Of a stretch of 64,000 nucleotides of DNA, positions 47,723 to 56,437 are shown one piece after another; within the stretch, counting starts at the first letter, position 1, and each line of letters starts with the position of its first letter. Origin of the DNA: Micromonospora mirobrigensis. Lineage in GTDB: Bacteria > Actinomycetota > Actinomycetes > Mycobacteriales > Micromonosporaceae. Below the pieces are notes generated by a model. That model saw only the letters and a program-made list of their open reading frames with translations. It did not search any database and was not told the origin of the DNA. The position numbers and the translations under genes were made by a program. The stretch is from contig NZ_FMCX01000005.1 in assembly GCF_900091555.1 (NCBI RefSeq), positions 310,001 through 374,000 on the forward strand, read 5' to 3'.

Positions 47723-49123
47723 TCAGCTGTCGGTGGGGCGTTTCCGGGGCCAGCGCCGGCCACTGCTCTTCGGCTCCCGCGCGTCCCGCGCCATCCGCCC
47801 GACCAGCCCGAACCGGCTCACCTGGCGGGGCACCGCCTCCGGGTCGGCCAGCAGCATCACCACGCTGGCGCCGCCGAGCCGGGCCCGGTCGATGCTCACC
47901 GACCCGTTGGCCTGGAGGGCGACCCGCTTGGCGATGTCCAGTCCCAGGCCGGTGGAGCCCTGGTCGCTGGAGCCCCGGCGCAGTGCCCGGTCCGGATCCG
48001 GGATGCCCGGGCCGGCGTCGTCGATCCGGATCGCCACGTACCCGTCCCGGCGGGAGACGGCCACCTCGAACGCGGTGCCCTGCGGGGTGTAGCGGAAGAC
48101 GTTGCCGATCACCGCGTCCAGCGCGGCGGCCAGTTCGGCCCGGGGCACCGACGCGGGGATCCGCAGCTGCGCCCCGGTCACCCGGTGCGGGCGGTTCTGG
48201 TCGCCGGCGAGCGCCGCCCAGAAGACCATCCGGTCCCGGACCACCTCGCTGACGTCGCACGTCGCCGGGGCGCTCTCCTGGCCGACCGCCTTACGGGTGG
48301 TCTTGATCAGCTGGTCGACCTCGCCCTCCAGGGTGACGATCGCCTGCCGGATGCGCCGGATGCCGCGGCGCCGGTCCAGCTCCGCCTCGCTGAACATGCC
48401 GATGCTGGTGTCGTCGGACTCCAACGCCTCGGCGTCCAGCCGCAACGCGGTCAGCGGGGTACGCAGCCGGTGGGAGAGGTCCGCCACCAGTTCCCGCTCG
48501 TCGGCGCGCGTCGCCACCAGGCGGTCGGCCATCCGGTTGAACGCGTAGCCGGCCTCGACCAGCTCGCGCGGACCGCTCGGCTCCAGTCGTACGCCGAGGT
48601 CGCCGGCGCCCACCGCGAGCGCCGCCTCGACCAGCTCGCCGGTGGACTCCACGGCCCGGGCGGCGACCCGGTCGACCACGATGACCGACGCGCCGACCAG
48701 GGCGAACGCCACCGCGGCCAGGAGCAGCCAGCGGCCACCGGCACCCTCGTCTAGCAGGTCCTGCGGGACGAAGACCTCGACCACGACGACCCGTTCGCCG
48801 AGCACCACCGGGTCGAGCCGGGCCTTGCCGCCGGGCACGTCGACCACCTCGGAGCGGCGCGCGTCCCGGGCCCGGTTCAGGTCGGCCTCGTCGACCCGGC
48901 CGGCCGGACCGGCGCCCAGCCCGTGCACGACCGCCCGGGTCTGCGGGGTGTCGCCGCTGGCCTGCACGGCACGGCGGACCGCGGCCGGGTCCGTGCTGAC
49001 CGCCAGCGCCCCGGTGACCAGCGCGCCGCGCCGGGCGGCGTCGGCGAGCACCTGGTCGTGTGCCTCGTCGCGCAGGCTGATCCCGAGCGGGACGAGGAAG
49101 GCGAGCGCGACCAGGCTGCACAT
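47723..49123 (-). CDS. Sensor histidine kinase
   Basis: 466 residues from ATG 49123. A first membrane helix begins at once (MCSLVALAFLVPLGISL), followed by an extracellular domain of about 110 residues, a second helix (WLLLAAVAFALVGASVIVV), a HAMP region, the H-box ADLSHRLRTPLTAL with phosphoacceptor His, an N-box variant IGNVFRYTPQGTAF, DDAGPGIPDP (G1) and GLGLDIAKRVA (G2). The usual MRRALAGLTA opening seen in relatives is coded only if CTG 49156, which overlaps the end of the regulator gene, is the start. It is paired with the response regulator upstream. The stimulus is unknown. Confidence 0.87.
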   Translation of the reverse strand: MCSLVALAFLVPLGISLRDEAHDQVLADAARRGALVTGALAVSTDPAAVRRAVQASGDTPQTRAVVHGLGAGPAGRVDEADLNRARDARRSEVVDVPGGKARLDPVVLGERVVVVEVFVPQDLLDEGAGGRWLLLAAVAFALVGASVIVVDRVAARAVESTGELVEAALAVGAGDLGVRLEPSGPRELVEAGYAFNRMADRLVATRADERELVADLSHRLRTPLTALRLDAEALESDDTSIGMFSEAELDRRRGIRRIRQAIVTLEGEVDQLIKTTRKAVGQESAPATCDVSEVVRDRMVFWAALAGDQNRPHRVTGAQLRIPASVPRAELAAALDAVIGNVFRYTPQGTAFEVAVSRRDGYVAIRIDDAGPGIPDPDRALRRGSSDQGSTGLGLDIAKRVALQANGSVSIDRARLGGASVVMLLADPEAVPRQVSRFGLVGRMARDAREPKSSGRRWPRKRPTDS

Positions 49124-49152
49124 GCCGGCCGTGAGCCCGGCCAGCGCGGCCC

Positions 49153-49842
49153 TCAGTCCGGGGCCACCAGCCGGAATCCCACCCCCCGCACGGTGCGCAG
49201 GTAGCGCGGCTTCGCCGCGGACTCGCCCATCTTTCGGCGTAGCCAGTAGAGGTGAACGTCGATGGTCTGGTCCTCGCCGACCGATGGCTGCCGCCATACC
49301 TCCTCCAAGAGTTCCCGGCGGGACACTACCCGGCCCGGTCGCGCGGCGAGATACGCCAGCAGGTCGAATTCCTTGCGGGTGAGCGCCAGCGGCTCCCCGT
49401 CGAGCAGCGCGCTGCGTTCGCCGACGTCCACCCGCAGGCCCCCCACGGTGTGCACGGCCGGCTGCACGGTCCGGCTGGCCCGACCGACCCGGCGCAGCAC
49501 GGTGGTGATCCGGGCGTCGAGGTGCGCCCCGGTGAACGGCTTGACCATGTAGTCGTCGGCGCCGGCCCGCAGCAGGCGGACCACCGACTGCTCGTCGTCG
49601 CGGGCGGTGGCGATGATGATCGGCACGTCGGTGATGCCGCGCAGCATCCGCAGCGCGTCCGAGCCGTCCAGGTCGGGCAGGCCCAGGTCGAGCACCACCA
49701 GGTCGGGGGTCTCCGCGGCGACCCGGCGCAGGGCGTCCAGCGCGGTGCCCACGGCGTGCACGGCGTGCCCACGGTCGGTGAGGGAGCGGAGCATCGCGCC
49801 GCGGACGACGTGGTCGTCTTCGACCAGGAGCACGGTGGCCAC
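49153..49842 (-). CDS. OmpR-type response regulator
   Basis: 229 residues: receiver domain with VLLVEDDHVVRGAML, phospho-acceptor Asp in LVVLDLGLPDLDG, the Thr in IIIATARDD and the Lys in YMVKPF; then a winged-helix DNA-binding domain with LTRKEFDLLAYLAARPGRVVSRRELLEEVW and YLRTVRGVGFRLV. GTG 49842 was chosen over ATG 49887 because a TACGGT element lies seven bases upstream (leaderless). It is followed by the cognate kinase. Confidence 0.9.
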   Translation of the reverse strand: MATVLLVEDDHVVRGAMLRSLTDRGHAVHAVGTALDALRRVAAETPDLVVLDLGLPDLDGSDALRMLRGITDVPIIIATARDDEQSVVRLLRAGADDYMVKPFTGAHLDARITTVLRRVGRASRTVQPAVHTVGGLRVDVGERSALLDGEPLALTRKEFDLLAYLAARPGRVVSRRELLEEVWRQPSVGEDQTIDVHLYWLRRKMGESAAKPRYLRTVRGVGFRLVAPD

Positions 49843-49849
49843 GTGGAGA

Positions 49850-49855
49850 ACCGTA
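49850..49855 (-). promoter_or_regulatory. Leaderless -10 element of the response regulator gene
   Basis: TACGGT on the minus strand, seven bases before GTG 49842. Confidence 0.5.
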
Positions 49856-49916
49856 CTTGGCGTGGCAAGTTGATCGCGTTGCGGCACACCCCGGAACCGG
49901 GCAAGCTGGGACGACG

Positions 49917-50831
49917 ATGGCGTTCACTCTCTTCCCCGACACCCGGCTGGCGCTGGCCCGGGACGCCCTGACCGGCCTGTCGGTCGGCGACGCGCTGGGC
50001 GGGACCTTCTTCCGTCCCGGCGACGCGGTGGCCCCCTGGGGTGATCCGCCGACCGGTCCGTGGCCGTGGAGCGACGACACCGAGATGGCCTGCTCGGTGC
50101 TGGCGGTCCTCGCCACCGCGGGGGAGGTCGACCGGGACGCCCTGGCCACCTCCTTCGCGCGGCGCTACGACCCGGCCCGCCGCTACGGCGCCGGGGCGGT
50201 CGGCATCCTCGAACTGATCCGGGGCGGCACCCCCTGGCCGGTGGCCGCCGCGTCGGCCTTCGACGGGCAGGGCTCCTGCGGCAACGGGGCCGCCATGCGG
50301 GTCGGCCCGCTGGGCGCCTGGTTCGCCGACTCCACCCGGCGCGCCGCCGACCAGGCCCGCGCCTGCGCCGAGGTCACCCACGCCCACCCGGAGGGGATCG
50401 CCGGCGCGGTCGCGGTGGCGGTCGCCGCCGCGCTGGCCGCCCGCGCCCGGCTGGCCGGCGACCGCCCCGAGCCGGCCCGGCTGCTGGCCGCGGTCACCGC
50501 CGCCCTCGACCCGGCCGGCGAGGTGCACGACGGGGTACGCCGGGCCGCCGCCCTGCTCGGCCGGCCGCTGCCGCGGGTGGTGGACGCGCTGGGCAACGGC
50601 TCCCGGATCACCGCGCAGGACACCGTGCCGTTCACCCTCTGGGTGGCCGCCAGCCACCTCGACGACTATCCGGCGGCGCTGCGCGCCTGCGTCGAGGCGG
50701 GCGGGGACGTGGACACCACCGCCGCCATCGTGGGTGCCGTGGTGGCCGCCTACTCCGGCGTCGGCACCCCCGCCGGGGTCCCGTCGGGCTGGCTGGGCGC
50801 CCGCGAACCCCTCCCCACCTGGCTCCCCTGA
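49917..50831 (+). CDS. ADP-ribosylglycohydrolase family protein
   Basis: 304 residues: MAFTLFPDTRLALARDALTGLSVGDALGG, the metal-site motif WSDDTEMACSVLA, GSCGNGAAMRVGPLGAWF and a C-terminal GGDVDTTAAIVGAVVAAYSGVG with the second set of Mg-binding aspartates. This is the DraG/ARH family, which removes ADP-ribose from proteins or small molecules. All conserved aspartates are present, so it should be active. It is divergent from the response regulator gene with only 74 bases between the starts. Confidence 0.87.
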   Translation: MAFTLFPDTRLALARDALTGLSVGDALGGTFFRPGDAVAPWGDPPTGPWPWSDDTEMACSVLAVLATAGEVDRDALATSFARRYDPARRYGAGAVGILELIRGGTPWPVAAASAFDGQGSCGNGAAMRVGPLGAWFADSTRRAADQARACAEVTHAHPEGIAGAVAVAVAAALAARARLAGDRPEPARLLAAVTAALDPAGEVHDGVRRAAALLGRPLPRVVDALGNGSRITAQDTVPFTLWVAASHLDDYPAALRACVEAGGDVDTTAAIVGAVVAAYSGVGTPAGVPSGWLGAREPLPTWLP

Positions 50832-50970
50832 CACCCCACCCCGATCGCGTCGTCCCCGCGCCGCCGCCCGCTGCGGCGCTTCGCGTCAAGATCCGCGCAA
50901 CTCCGTGGAAGTAGTTGCCTCCTTCGCTGGGGAGGGGACTGTTTCGGTGAAGTTGTGCGCTCGGCGGGCT

Positions 50971-51924
50971 TCAGCGAGGGGCGCTGGAGGTGTCGGCGGG
51001 GACTAGGTCGCGGTCCTTGTCGGGGTCGGGGTCGGCGTCGGGGGCGGGGGCGGGGGCGGGGGTGTCGGTCGGGAGGGCTAGTGCGTGGTGTCGGCGGCGG
51101 CTGACCAGCCAGCCGATCGCGGCCCCGCCGCCCAGCCCGGCGAGCAGCCCCCCGCCCAGCAGCAGGTCGGCACTCGGCCCGTCGCCGGATGCCGCCGTCG
51201 GCGCCCGACCCCCGTCCGGCCCCGGGTACGCCCCAGGTGCCCCGTCCGACCCGGGCGCCGAGCCGGGCTGCTGGGCCGGACCCCCGGCGTCGGTGCCGCC
51301 GTGCCCGGCGTGGCCGCCCGAGACGGGCAGGGCCGGCAGCAGCGGGATCGTCGGCGCGGGATGTGCCCCGCCGGCCGGGTCCGCCCACCGGACGACGGTG
51401 CCGTCGGCGTACGTCTGGATCAGTTGGAACCTCACCCGGTCGGTGGCGGGCATCGGTCCCATGCCGAGGGAGAGCCGGGCGGGTCCGGTGCCGGCGCCGG
51501 GCGCCCTGGTCCAGGTGACGGCCTCGGTCACCTGGTCGAGTTCGGGGGAGTGGATGCCGGCGACCGGGCGGTCGAGGGTGCGGGTGGTGATCCGGGGCGC
51601 CCAGTCCGGCACGGACAACGGATAGACCTCCCCGATCGGGGCGTCCGGCGGCATCCGCAACTCGATCCGGGTGGTCCGGCTGCCGGCCCGTTCCTCGGGC
51701 AGCAGCACGGCCACCTCGACCGCGTCCCCCTGGTGCACCTGCGCCGGGGTGGTCGTCACCGTCACCCCCACCGCCGCACCGGAAACGGCCACCGCGGCTC
51801 CCCTCGGCGGGCCGGAGATCCCGGCGCCCGGACCCGCCGCCGAGGCGGTACCCGGCCCGGCCAGGGTTCCGGTCGCCACGGCGGTCAGCAGCAGCGCCGC
51901 CCGGACCCGACGGGTCATCGTCAT
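50971..51924 (-). CDS. YcnI-like (DUF1775) exported protein with C-terminal anchor
   Basis: 317 residues. A signal peptide (MTMTRRVRAALLLTAVATGTLAGPGTASA) precedes a DUF1775-like domain with VTVTTTPAQVHQGDAVEVAVLLPEERAGSRTTRIELRMPPDAPIGEVYPL. A disordered proline/glycine linker, one membrane helix (LLLGGGLLAGLGGGAAIGWLV) and a proline/aspartate repeat tail follow. YcnI relatives bind copper outside the membrane through an N-terminal His of the mature chain; no His starts the mature protein here, so metal binding is uncertain. Confidence 0.78.
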   Translation of the reverse strand: MTMTRRVRAALLLTAVATGTLAGPGTASAAGPGAGISGPPRGAAVAVSGAAVGVTVTTTPAQVHQGDAVEVAVLLPEERAGSRTTRIELRMPPDAPIGEVYPLSVPDWAPRITTRTLDRPVAGIHSPELDQVTEAVTWTRAPGAGTGPARLSLGMGPMPATDRVRFQLIQTYADGTVVRWADPAGGAHPAPTIPLLPALPVSGGHAGHGGTDAGGPAQQPGSAPGSDGAPGAYPGPDGGRAPTAASGDGPSADLLLGGGLLAGLGGGAAIGWLVSRRRHHALALPTDTPAPAPAPDADPDPDKDRDLVPADTSSAPR

Positions 51925-52076
51925 GTCGCCCCATCCGTTCGCACCGGGCCGGCACCGGCTCCGGCCCCACCCGGTAGTTCGGCCCGGGGAGCAGAAAGGT
52001 TCAACGGGGGGCCGAACCGGACGCCACCGGCGGGGACGGACCCGGCGTCGCCGACGGCACGTCGACGGGCGACCGA

Positions 52077-52082
52077 TAGCAT
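52077..52082 (+). promoter_or_regulatory. Candidate -10 element of thrS
   Basis: TAGCAT, with a predicted transcript start about 47 bases before GTG 52136. No clear -35 is seen. Confidence 0.3.
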
Positions 52083-52135
52083 CGCAGGAGCCGGTGAGCC
52101 GGCGCCCCAGATCCGGATCGACGACAGGAGCCACC

Positions 52136-54160
52136 GTGTCCGCACCCCGTACCCCCGTCGTGGCCGACCCCGTCGTCGTCGCCGCCGGGACGACGGCGGC
52201 CGACGCGGTGGCCGCGGCCGGCCTGCCCACCAGCGGCCCCAGGGCGATCGTGGTGGTCCGCGACCCGCAGGGCCAGCTGCGCGACCTGGACTGGACGCCC
52301 GCCGAGGAGACCAGCGTGGAGCCGGTCGCCATCGACACCCCGGACGGGCTCAACGTGCTGCGCCATTCCACCGCGCACGTGCTCGCCCAGGCGGTGCAGG
52401 ACGTCTTCCCCGAGGCCAAGCTGGGCATCGGCCCGCCGATCGAGAACGGCTTCTACTACGACTTCGCCGTGGACAAGCCGTTCCAGCCGGACGACCTGGC
52501 CAAGCTCGAGAAGCGGATGCAGGAGATCGTCAAGTCCGGCCAGCGGTTCCGTCGCCGCCGCTTCGGCAGCCTGGACGAGGCGAAGGCCGAGCTGGCCGCC
52601 GAGCCGTTCAAGCTGGAGTTGGTGGACGTCAAGGGCGAGGGGCTGGACTCCTCCGAGGTGATGGAGGTCGGCGGCGGTGAGCTGACCATCTACGACAACC
52701 TCGCCGCGAACGAGGACAAGGTCTGCTGGTCGGACCTGTGCCGCGGCCCGCACCTGCCGAACACCCGGCTGATCGGCGCGTTCAAGCTGATGCGCTCGGC
52801 CGCCGCCTACTGGCGGGGTTCGGAGAAGAACCCGCAGCTGCAGCGGGTGTACGGCACCGCGTGGCCGACCCGCGACGAGCTCAAGGCGTACCTGAAGCTC
52901 CTCGAGGAGGCCGCCCGGCGCGACCACCGCAAGCTCGGCGCGGACCTCGACCTGTTCAGCTTCCCCGACGAGATCGGCTCCGGCCTGGCGGTCTTCCACC
53001 CCAAGGGTGGCGTGATCAAGCGGGAGATGGAGGACTACGTCCGCGCCCGCCACATCGAGGAGGGCTTCCAGTACGTCGGAACGCCGCACATCTCGAAGGA
53101 AGGGCTCTTCCACACCTCCGGCCACCTGCCCTACTACGCCGACGGCATGTACCCGCCCATGGAGCTCGAGGGCGCGGACTACTACCTCAAGGCGATGAAC
53201 TGCCCGATGCACAACCTGATCTACCGGTCCCGCGGGCGGTCCTACCGGCAGCTGCCGATGCGACTGTTCGAGTTCGGGTCGGTCTACCGGTACGAGAAGT
53301 CCGGCGTGGTGCACGGCCTGACCCGGGTGCGCGGCCTGACCCAGGACGACTCGCACTCCTACTGCACCCGGGAGCAGGCGCCGGGCGAGATCAAGCACCT
53401 GCTGAACTTCGTGCTGAGCCTGCTCAAGGACTTCGGCATCGACGACTTCTACCTGGAGCTGTCGACCCGCGACGAGAACAAGCTGGACAAGTTCGTCGGG
53501 TCCGACGAGGACTGGGCGACGGCGACCGTGGTGCTGGAGGAGTGCGCCCGGGAGACCGGCCTGGACCTGGTGCCCGACCCGGGCGGCGCGGCGTTCTACG
53601 GCCCGAAGATCTCCGTGCAGGCCAAGGACGCCATCGGCCGCACCTGGCAACTCTCCACCATCCAGTACGACTTCAACCAGCCGAAGGGCTTCGGGCTGGA
53701 GTACCAGGCGGCGGACGGCACCCGGCAGCAGCCGGTGATGATCCACTGCGCGAAGTTCGGCTCGATCGAGCGGTTCATCGGGGTGCTCACCGAGCACTAC
53801 GCGGGCGCGTTCCCGGCCTGGCTGGCCCCGGTGCAGGTGGTCGGCATCCCGATCCGCGACGACCACGCCGACTATCTGGAGGGCTTCGCCGACACGCTGC
53901 GCCGGCAGGGGATCCGGGCCGAGGTCGACATGGGCGACGACCGGATGCAGAAGAAGATCCGCAACGCCCAGCAGCAGAAGATCCCGTTCATGGTGATCGC
54001 CGGCGACGACGACGTGGCCGCCGGGACGGTCTCCTTCCGCTACCGGGACGGCTCGCAGCGCAACGGCGTACCGCTGGACGAGGCGGCGGCGCACGTGCTG
54101 GACGTGGTCCGCTCCCGGACCAACGCCGGCCCGACCGCGCCCGGCACCCCGAACACCTGA
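52136..54160 (+). CDS. thrS: Threonyl-tRNA synthetase
   Basis: 674 residues with all ThrRS parts: an N-terminal TGS domain, the editing/SAD domain (VLRHSTAHVLAQAVQDVFPEAKLGIGPPIENGFYYDF with the HxxxH zinc pair, later CRGPHLPNT), the class II catalytic core (YLKAMNCPMHNLIYRSRGRSYRQLPMRLFEFGSVYRYEKSG, motif 2; zinc Cys in MNCPMH), RGLTQDDSH and a C-terminal anticodon-binding domain. Motif 3 reads MIHCAKFGSIERFIGVLTEHYAG, where the usual MIHRALFGS has Cys and Lys. GTG 52136 has AGGAG six bases upstream. Confidence 0.93.
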   Translation: MSAPRTPVVADPVVVAAGTTAADAVAAAGLPTSGPRAIVVVRDPQGQLRDLDWTPAEETSVEPVAIDTPDGLNVLRHSTAHVLAQAVQDVFPEAKLGIGPPIENGFYYDFAVDKPFQPDDLAKLEKRMQEIVKSGQRFRRRRFGSLDEAKAELAAEPFKLELVDVKGEGLDSSEVMEVGGGELTIYDNLAANEDKVCWSDLCRGPHLPNTRLIGAFKLMRSAAAYWRGSEKNPQLQRVYGTAWPTRDELKAYLKLLEEAARRDHRKLGADLDLFSFPDEIGSGLAVFHPKGGVIKREMEDYVRARHIEEGFQYVGTPHISKEGLFHTSGHLPYYADGMYPPMELEGADYYLKAMNCPMHNLIYRSRGRSYRQLPMRLFEFGSVYRYEKSGVVHGLTRVRGLTQDDSHSYCTREQAPGEIKHLLNFVLSLLKDFGIDDFYLELSTRDENKLDKFVGSDEDWATATVVLEECARETGLDLVPDPGGAAFYGPKISVQAKDAIGRTWQLSTIQYDFNQPKGFGLEYQAADGTRQQPVMIHCAKFGSIERFIGVLTEHYAGAFPAWLAPVQVVGIPIRDDHADYLEGFADTLRRQGIRAEVDMGDDRMQKKIRNAQQQKIPFMVIAGDDDVAAGTVSFRYRDGSQRNGVPLDEAAAHVLDVVRSRTNAGPTAPGTPNT

Positions 54161-54208
54161 CGGAGCCCGGGCGGGCCGTGCCGCTCGGCGGCCGGCCCGC
54201 CCGGACCG

Positions 54209-54214
54209 TAGGAT
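54209..54214 (+). promoter_or_regulatory. Leaderless -10 element of the HIT gene
   Basis: TAGGAT, seven bases before GTG 54222. Confidence 0.5.
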
Positions 54215-54221
54215 CGCCAGC

Positions 54222-54767
54222 GTGACGGGCGCGCAGCGGCACCTCGACGACGGACTGGCGGACGGTCTGGAGCGGCTCTGGACGCCGCACCGGATGACCT
54301 ACATCTCCGGGGAGGAACGGCCCGAGGGCGGCTACGAGAAGCCCACCGGCTGCCCGTTCTGCCTGGCCCCCGGCCTGCCGCCGGAGACCAGCCTGGTGGT
54401 GGCCCGGGGCGAGCACGTCTTCGCGGTGCTCAACCTCTATCCGTACAACCCCGGGCACCTGCTGGTCTGCCCGTACCGGCACGTGGCCGACTACACCGAG
54501 CTGGACGTGCCGGAGACCGCCGAGCTGGCCGCCTTCACCCAGGACGCGATGCGGGTGGTGCGGCAGGTCAGCAACGCGCACGGCTTCAACCTGGGGATGA
54601 ACCAGGGCGGTGTGGCCGGCGCCGGGATCGCCGCCCACCTGCACCAGCACGTGGTGCCCCGGTGGGGCGGCGACGCGAACTTCATGCCGGTGGTCGGGCG
54701 GACCAAAGTCCTGCCGCAGCTGCTGGCCGACACCCGCGAGCTGTTCGCCAAGGCCTGGCCCGCCTGA
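54222..54767 (+). CDS. HIT family nucleotide hydrolase/phosphorylase (Ap4A type)
   Basis: 181 residues: RMTYISGEERPEGGYEKPTGCPFCLAPG near the start, NLYPYNPGHLLVCPYRHVADYTEL, and the histidine triad AHLHQHVVPRWGGDANFMPVVG. It resembles the mycobacterial HIT-type Ap4A phosphorylase/hydrolase found beside thrS and the phosphatidylinositol-phosphate synthase gene. GTG 54222 fits a leaderless start. Conserved neighbours support a housekeeping role. Confidence 0.87.
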   Translation: MTGAQRHLDDGLADGLERLWTPHRMTYISGEERPEGGYEKPTGCPFCLAPGLPPETSLVVARGEHVFAVLNLYPYNPGHLLVCPYRHVADYTELDVPETAELAAFTQDAMRVVRQVSNAHGFNLGMNQGGVAGAGIAAHLHQHVVPRWGGDANFMPVVGRTKVLPQLLADTRELFAKAWPA

Positions 54768-54785
54768 GGGTCGAGGCGCGCCGGG

Positions 54786-55283
54786 TCAGCCGGCCGCGCG
54801 GAACGCGGCCACCAGCTCCGGCCAGCTTTCCACCCGGTGTACGCCGGGCAGGTGCCCGGTGTGCGCGGCGACCTCGGCCGGCCGGGGGCGGAACAGGTAC
54901 CGGTGCCCGACGGTGTCCAGGTAACCGAGCACCTCCAACCGGTCGTCGACGAAGTCGGTGAGCCCCAGCCGGGCCGCGATCGGCCCCTTCTCCGGCCTGC
55001 TGCGGCAGAAGTGCAGCCGCTCCGGCCCGATCCCGGTGCGGTCGTGGAAGCCGTGGTGGGCCAGCCAGTCCCGGGTACGCCGCTCGGTCGACTCGCCGCA
55101 CTTGGACACCACGTGCACCTCGTCGGCGAGCCCGACCAGCGTCGCCAGCGCCTCGAAGGCCCCCGGCACCGCCGGCGTGAGCCGCCAGTTCGCCCCGAAG
55201 AACGACGTGTCCTCGTCGGAGTCGGCCGGTTCGATGATCACGCCGCCGACGTCCACTCCCAACAGCCGCATGCGGTCGATCAT
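54786..55283 (-). CDS. HAD-superfamily-like hydrolase
   Basis: 165 residues: MRLLGVDVGGVIIEPADSDEDTSFFGANW (DxGG in place of the DxD of phosphatases), EVHVVSKCGESTERRTRDWL and GLTDFVDDRLEVLGYLDTVGHRYLF (late acidic motif). The general fold is HAD-like, but the second catalytic Asp is a glycine, so phosphatase activity is doubtful. ATG 55283 or ATG 55271 may be the start; neither has a clear ribosome site. Confidence 0.6.
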   Translation of the reverse strand: MIDRMRLLGVDVGGVIIEPADSDEDTSFFGANWRLTPAVPGAFEALATLVGLADEVHVVSKCGESTERRTRDWLAHHGFHDRTGIGPERLHFCRSRPEKGPIAARLGLTDFVDDRLEVLGYLDTVGHRYLFRPRPAEVAAHTGHLPGVHRVESWPELVAAFRAAG

Positions 55284-55338
55284 GCACCAACGGTCACCAT
55301 CCCGCCCGCCCGGCCCGACAGGATGGCACGATGCGTCG

Positions 55339-56397
55339 GTGGCAGTGACGACGCGGACGCTGGGCCGCAGCGGCATCGAGGTCAGCGCCCTGGGCATGGG
55401 GTGCTGGGCGATCGGCGGCCCCTGGGCCGAGGCGGGCCGACCGCTGGGCTGGGGACCGGTCGACGACGAGGAGTCCGTCCGGGCGGTCCACCGGGCCCTG
55501 GACCTGGGGGTGACCCTCTTCGACACCGCCGACACGTACGGCGCGGGGCACGGCGAGCGGATCCTCGGCCGGGCGCTCGCCGGCCGACGCGACGAGGCGG
55601 TGATCGCCACCAAGTGGGGGTACACCTTCGACGAGGACGCCCGGCAGGCCACCGGTGAGGACACCAGCCCGGCGTACCTGCGCCGGGCGGTGGTCGCCTC
55701 GCTGCGCCGGCTCGGCACCGACCGGATCGACCTGTACCAGCTGCACCTGGGCGACCTGCCGGTGCCACGGGCGGAGGCGCTGCTGGGCGCCTGCGAGGAG
55801 CTGGTCGCCGACGGGCTGGTCCGGGCGTACGGGTGGAGCACCGACCGGCCCGACCGGGCCGCCGCCCTCGGCCGGCGGGGCACCTCGGCGACCGCCGTGC
55901 AGCATGGCCTGTCGGTGCTGCGCGACGCCCCGGAACTGCTTGCCGTCTGCGAGAAGTACGACCTGGCCAGCGTGGCCCGGGGCCCGCTCGGGATGGGCCT
56001 GCTCACCGGCAAGTACGCCGCCGGCTCCACGCTGCCCCGCGACGACGTACGCGGTACCGGGCCCACCTGGCTGGAGTGGTTCCGCGGCGGCCGGCCCGCC
56101 CCGGAGTGGCTGCGCCGCGCGGCGGCGGTACGCGACGCGTTGACCGCCGACGGCCGTACCCCGGCCCAGGGGGCGCTGGGCTGGATCTGGGCCCGCAGCG
56201 GCCGGACGGTGCCGATCCCGGGCTGCCGCACGGTGGCCCAGGTCGAGGAGAACGCCGCGGCGCTGCGCCTCGGCCCGCTCGCCCCGGACCAGTTCGCCGA
56301 GGTGGAGCGCCGCCTCGCCGCGGTCCGCTCGGCGGCCCTGCGCGACGCCGACCGCCCGTTCTGGCCGATGCCGTCGGTGCCCACCGCCCGCCCCTGA
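55339..56397 (+). CDS. Aldo/keto reductase
   Basis: 352 residues: TRTLGRSGIEVSALGMGCWAIGG, VTLFDTADTYGAGHGERILG (Asp, Tyr), AVIATKWGYTF (Lys), IDLYQLHLGDLP (His) and TVPIPGCRTVAQVEEN for the cofactor. It is of the AKR group with general reductase roles; the substrate is unknown. GTG 55339 (or GTG 55345) gives the usual N-terminus. It is the second AKR of the window. Confidence 0.87.
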   Translation: MAVTTRTLGRSGIEVSALGMGCWAIGGPWAEAGRPLGWGPVDDEESVRAVHRALDLGVTLFDTADTYGAGHGERILGRALAGRRDEAVIATKWGYTFDEDARQATGEDTSPAYLRRAVVASLRRLGTDRIDLYQLHLGDLPVPRAEALLGACEELVADGLVRAYGWSTDRPDRAAALGRRGTSATAVQHGLSVLRDAPELLAVCEKYDLASVARGPLGMGLLTGKYAAGSTLPRDDVRGTGPTWLEWFRGGRPAPEWLRRAAAVRDALTADGRTPAQGALGWIWARSGRTVPIPGCRTVAQVEENAAALRLGPLAPDQFAEVERRLAAVRSAALRDADRPFWPMPSVPTARP

Positions 56398-56437
56398 CCG
56401 CCGTCGCCCACGACGGCGGCCCGGGCCGGGTCGGGGT

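Noticed and set aside
47723..50149. An 808-residue frame ending in the histidine kinase
   Set aside because: The first 340 residues are antisense or out of frame to the ADP-ribosylglycohydrolase and response regulator; the kinase begins near 49123.
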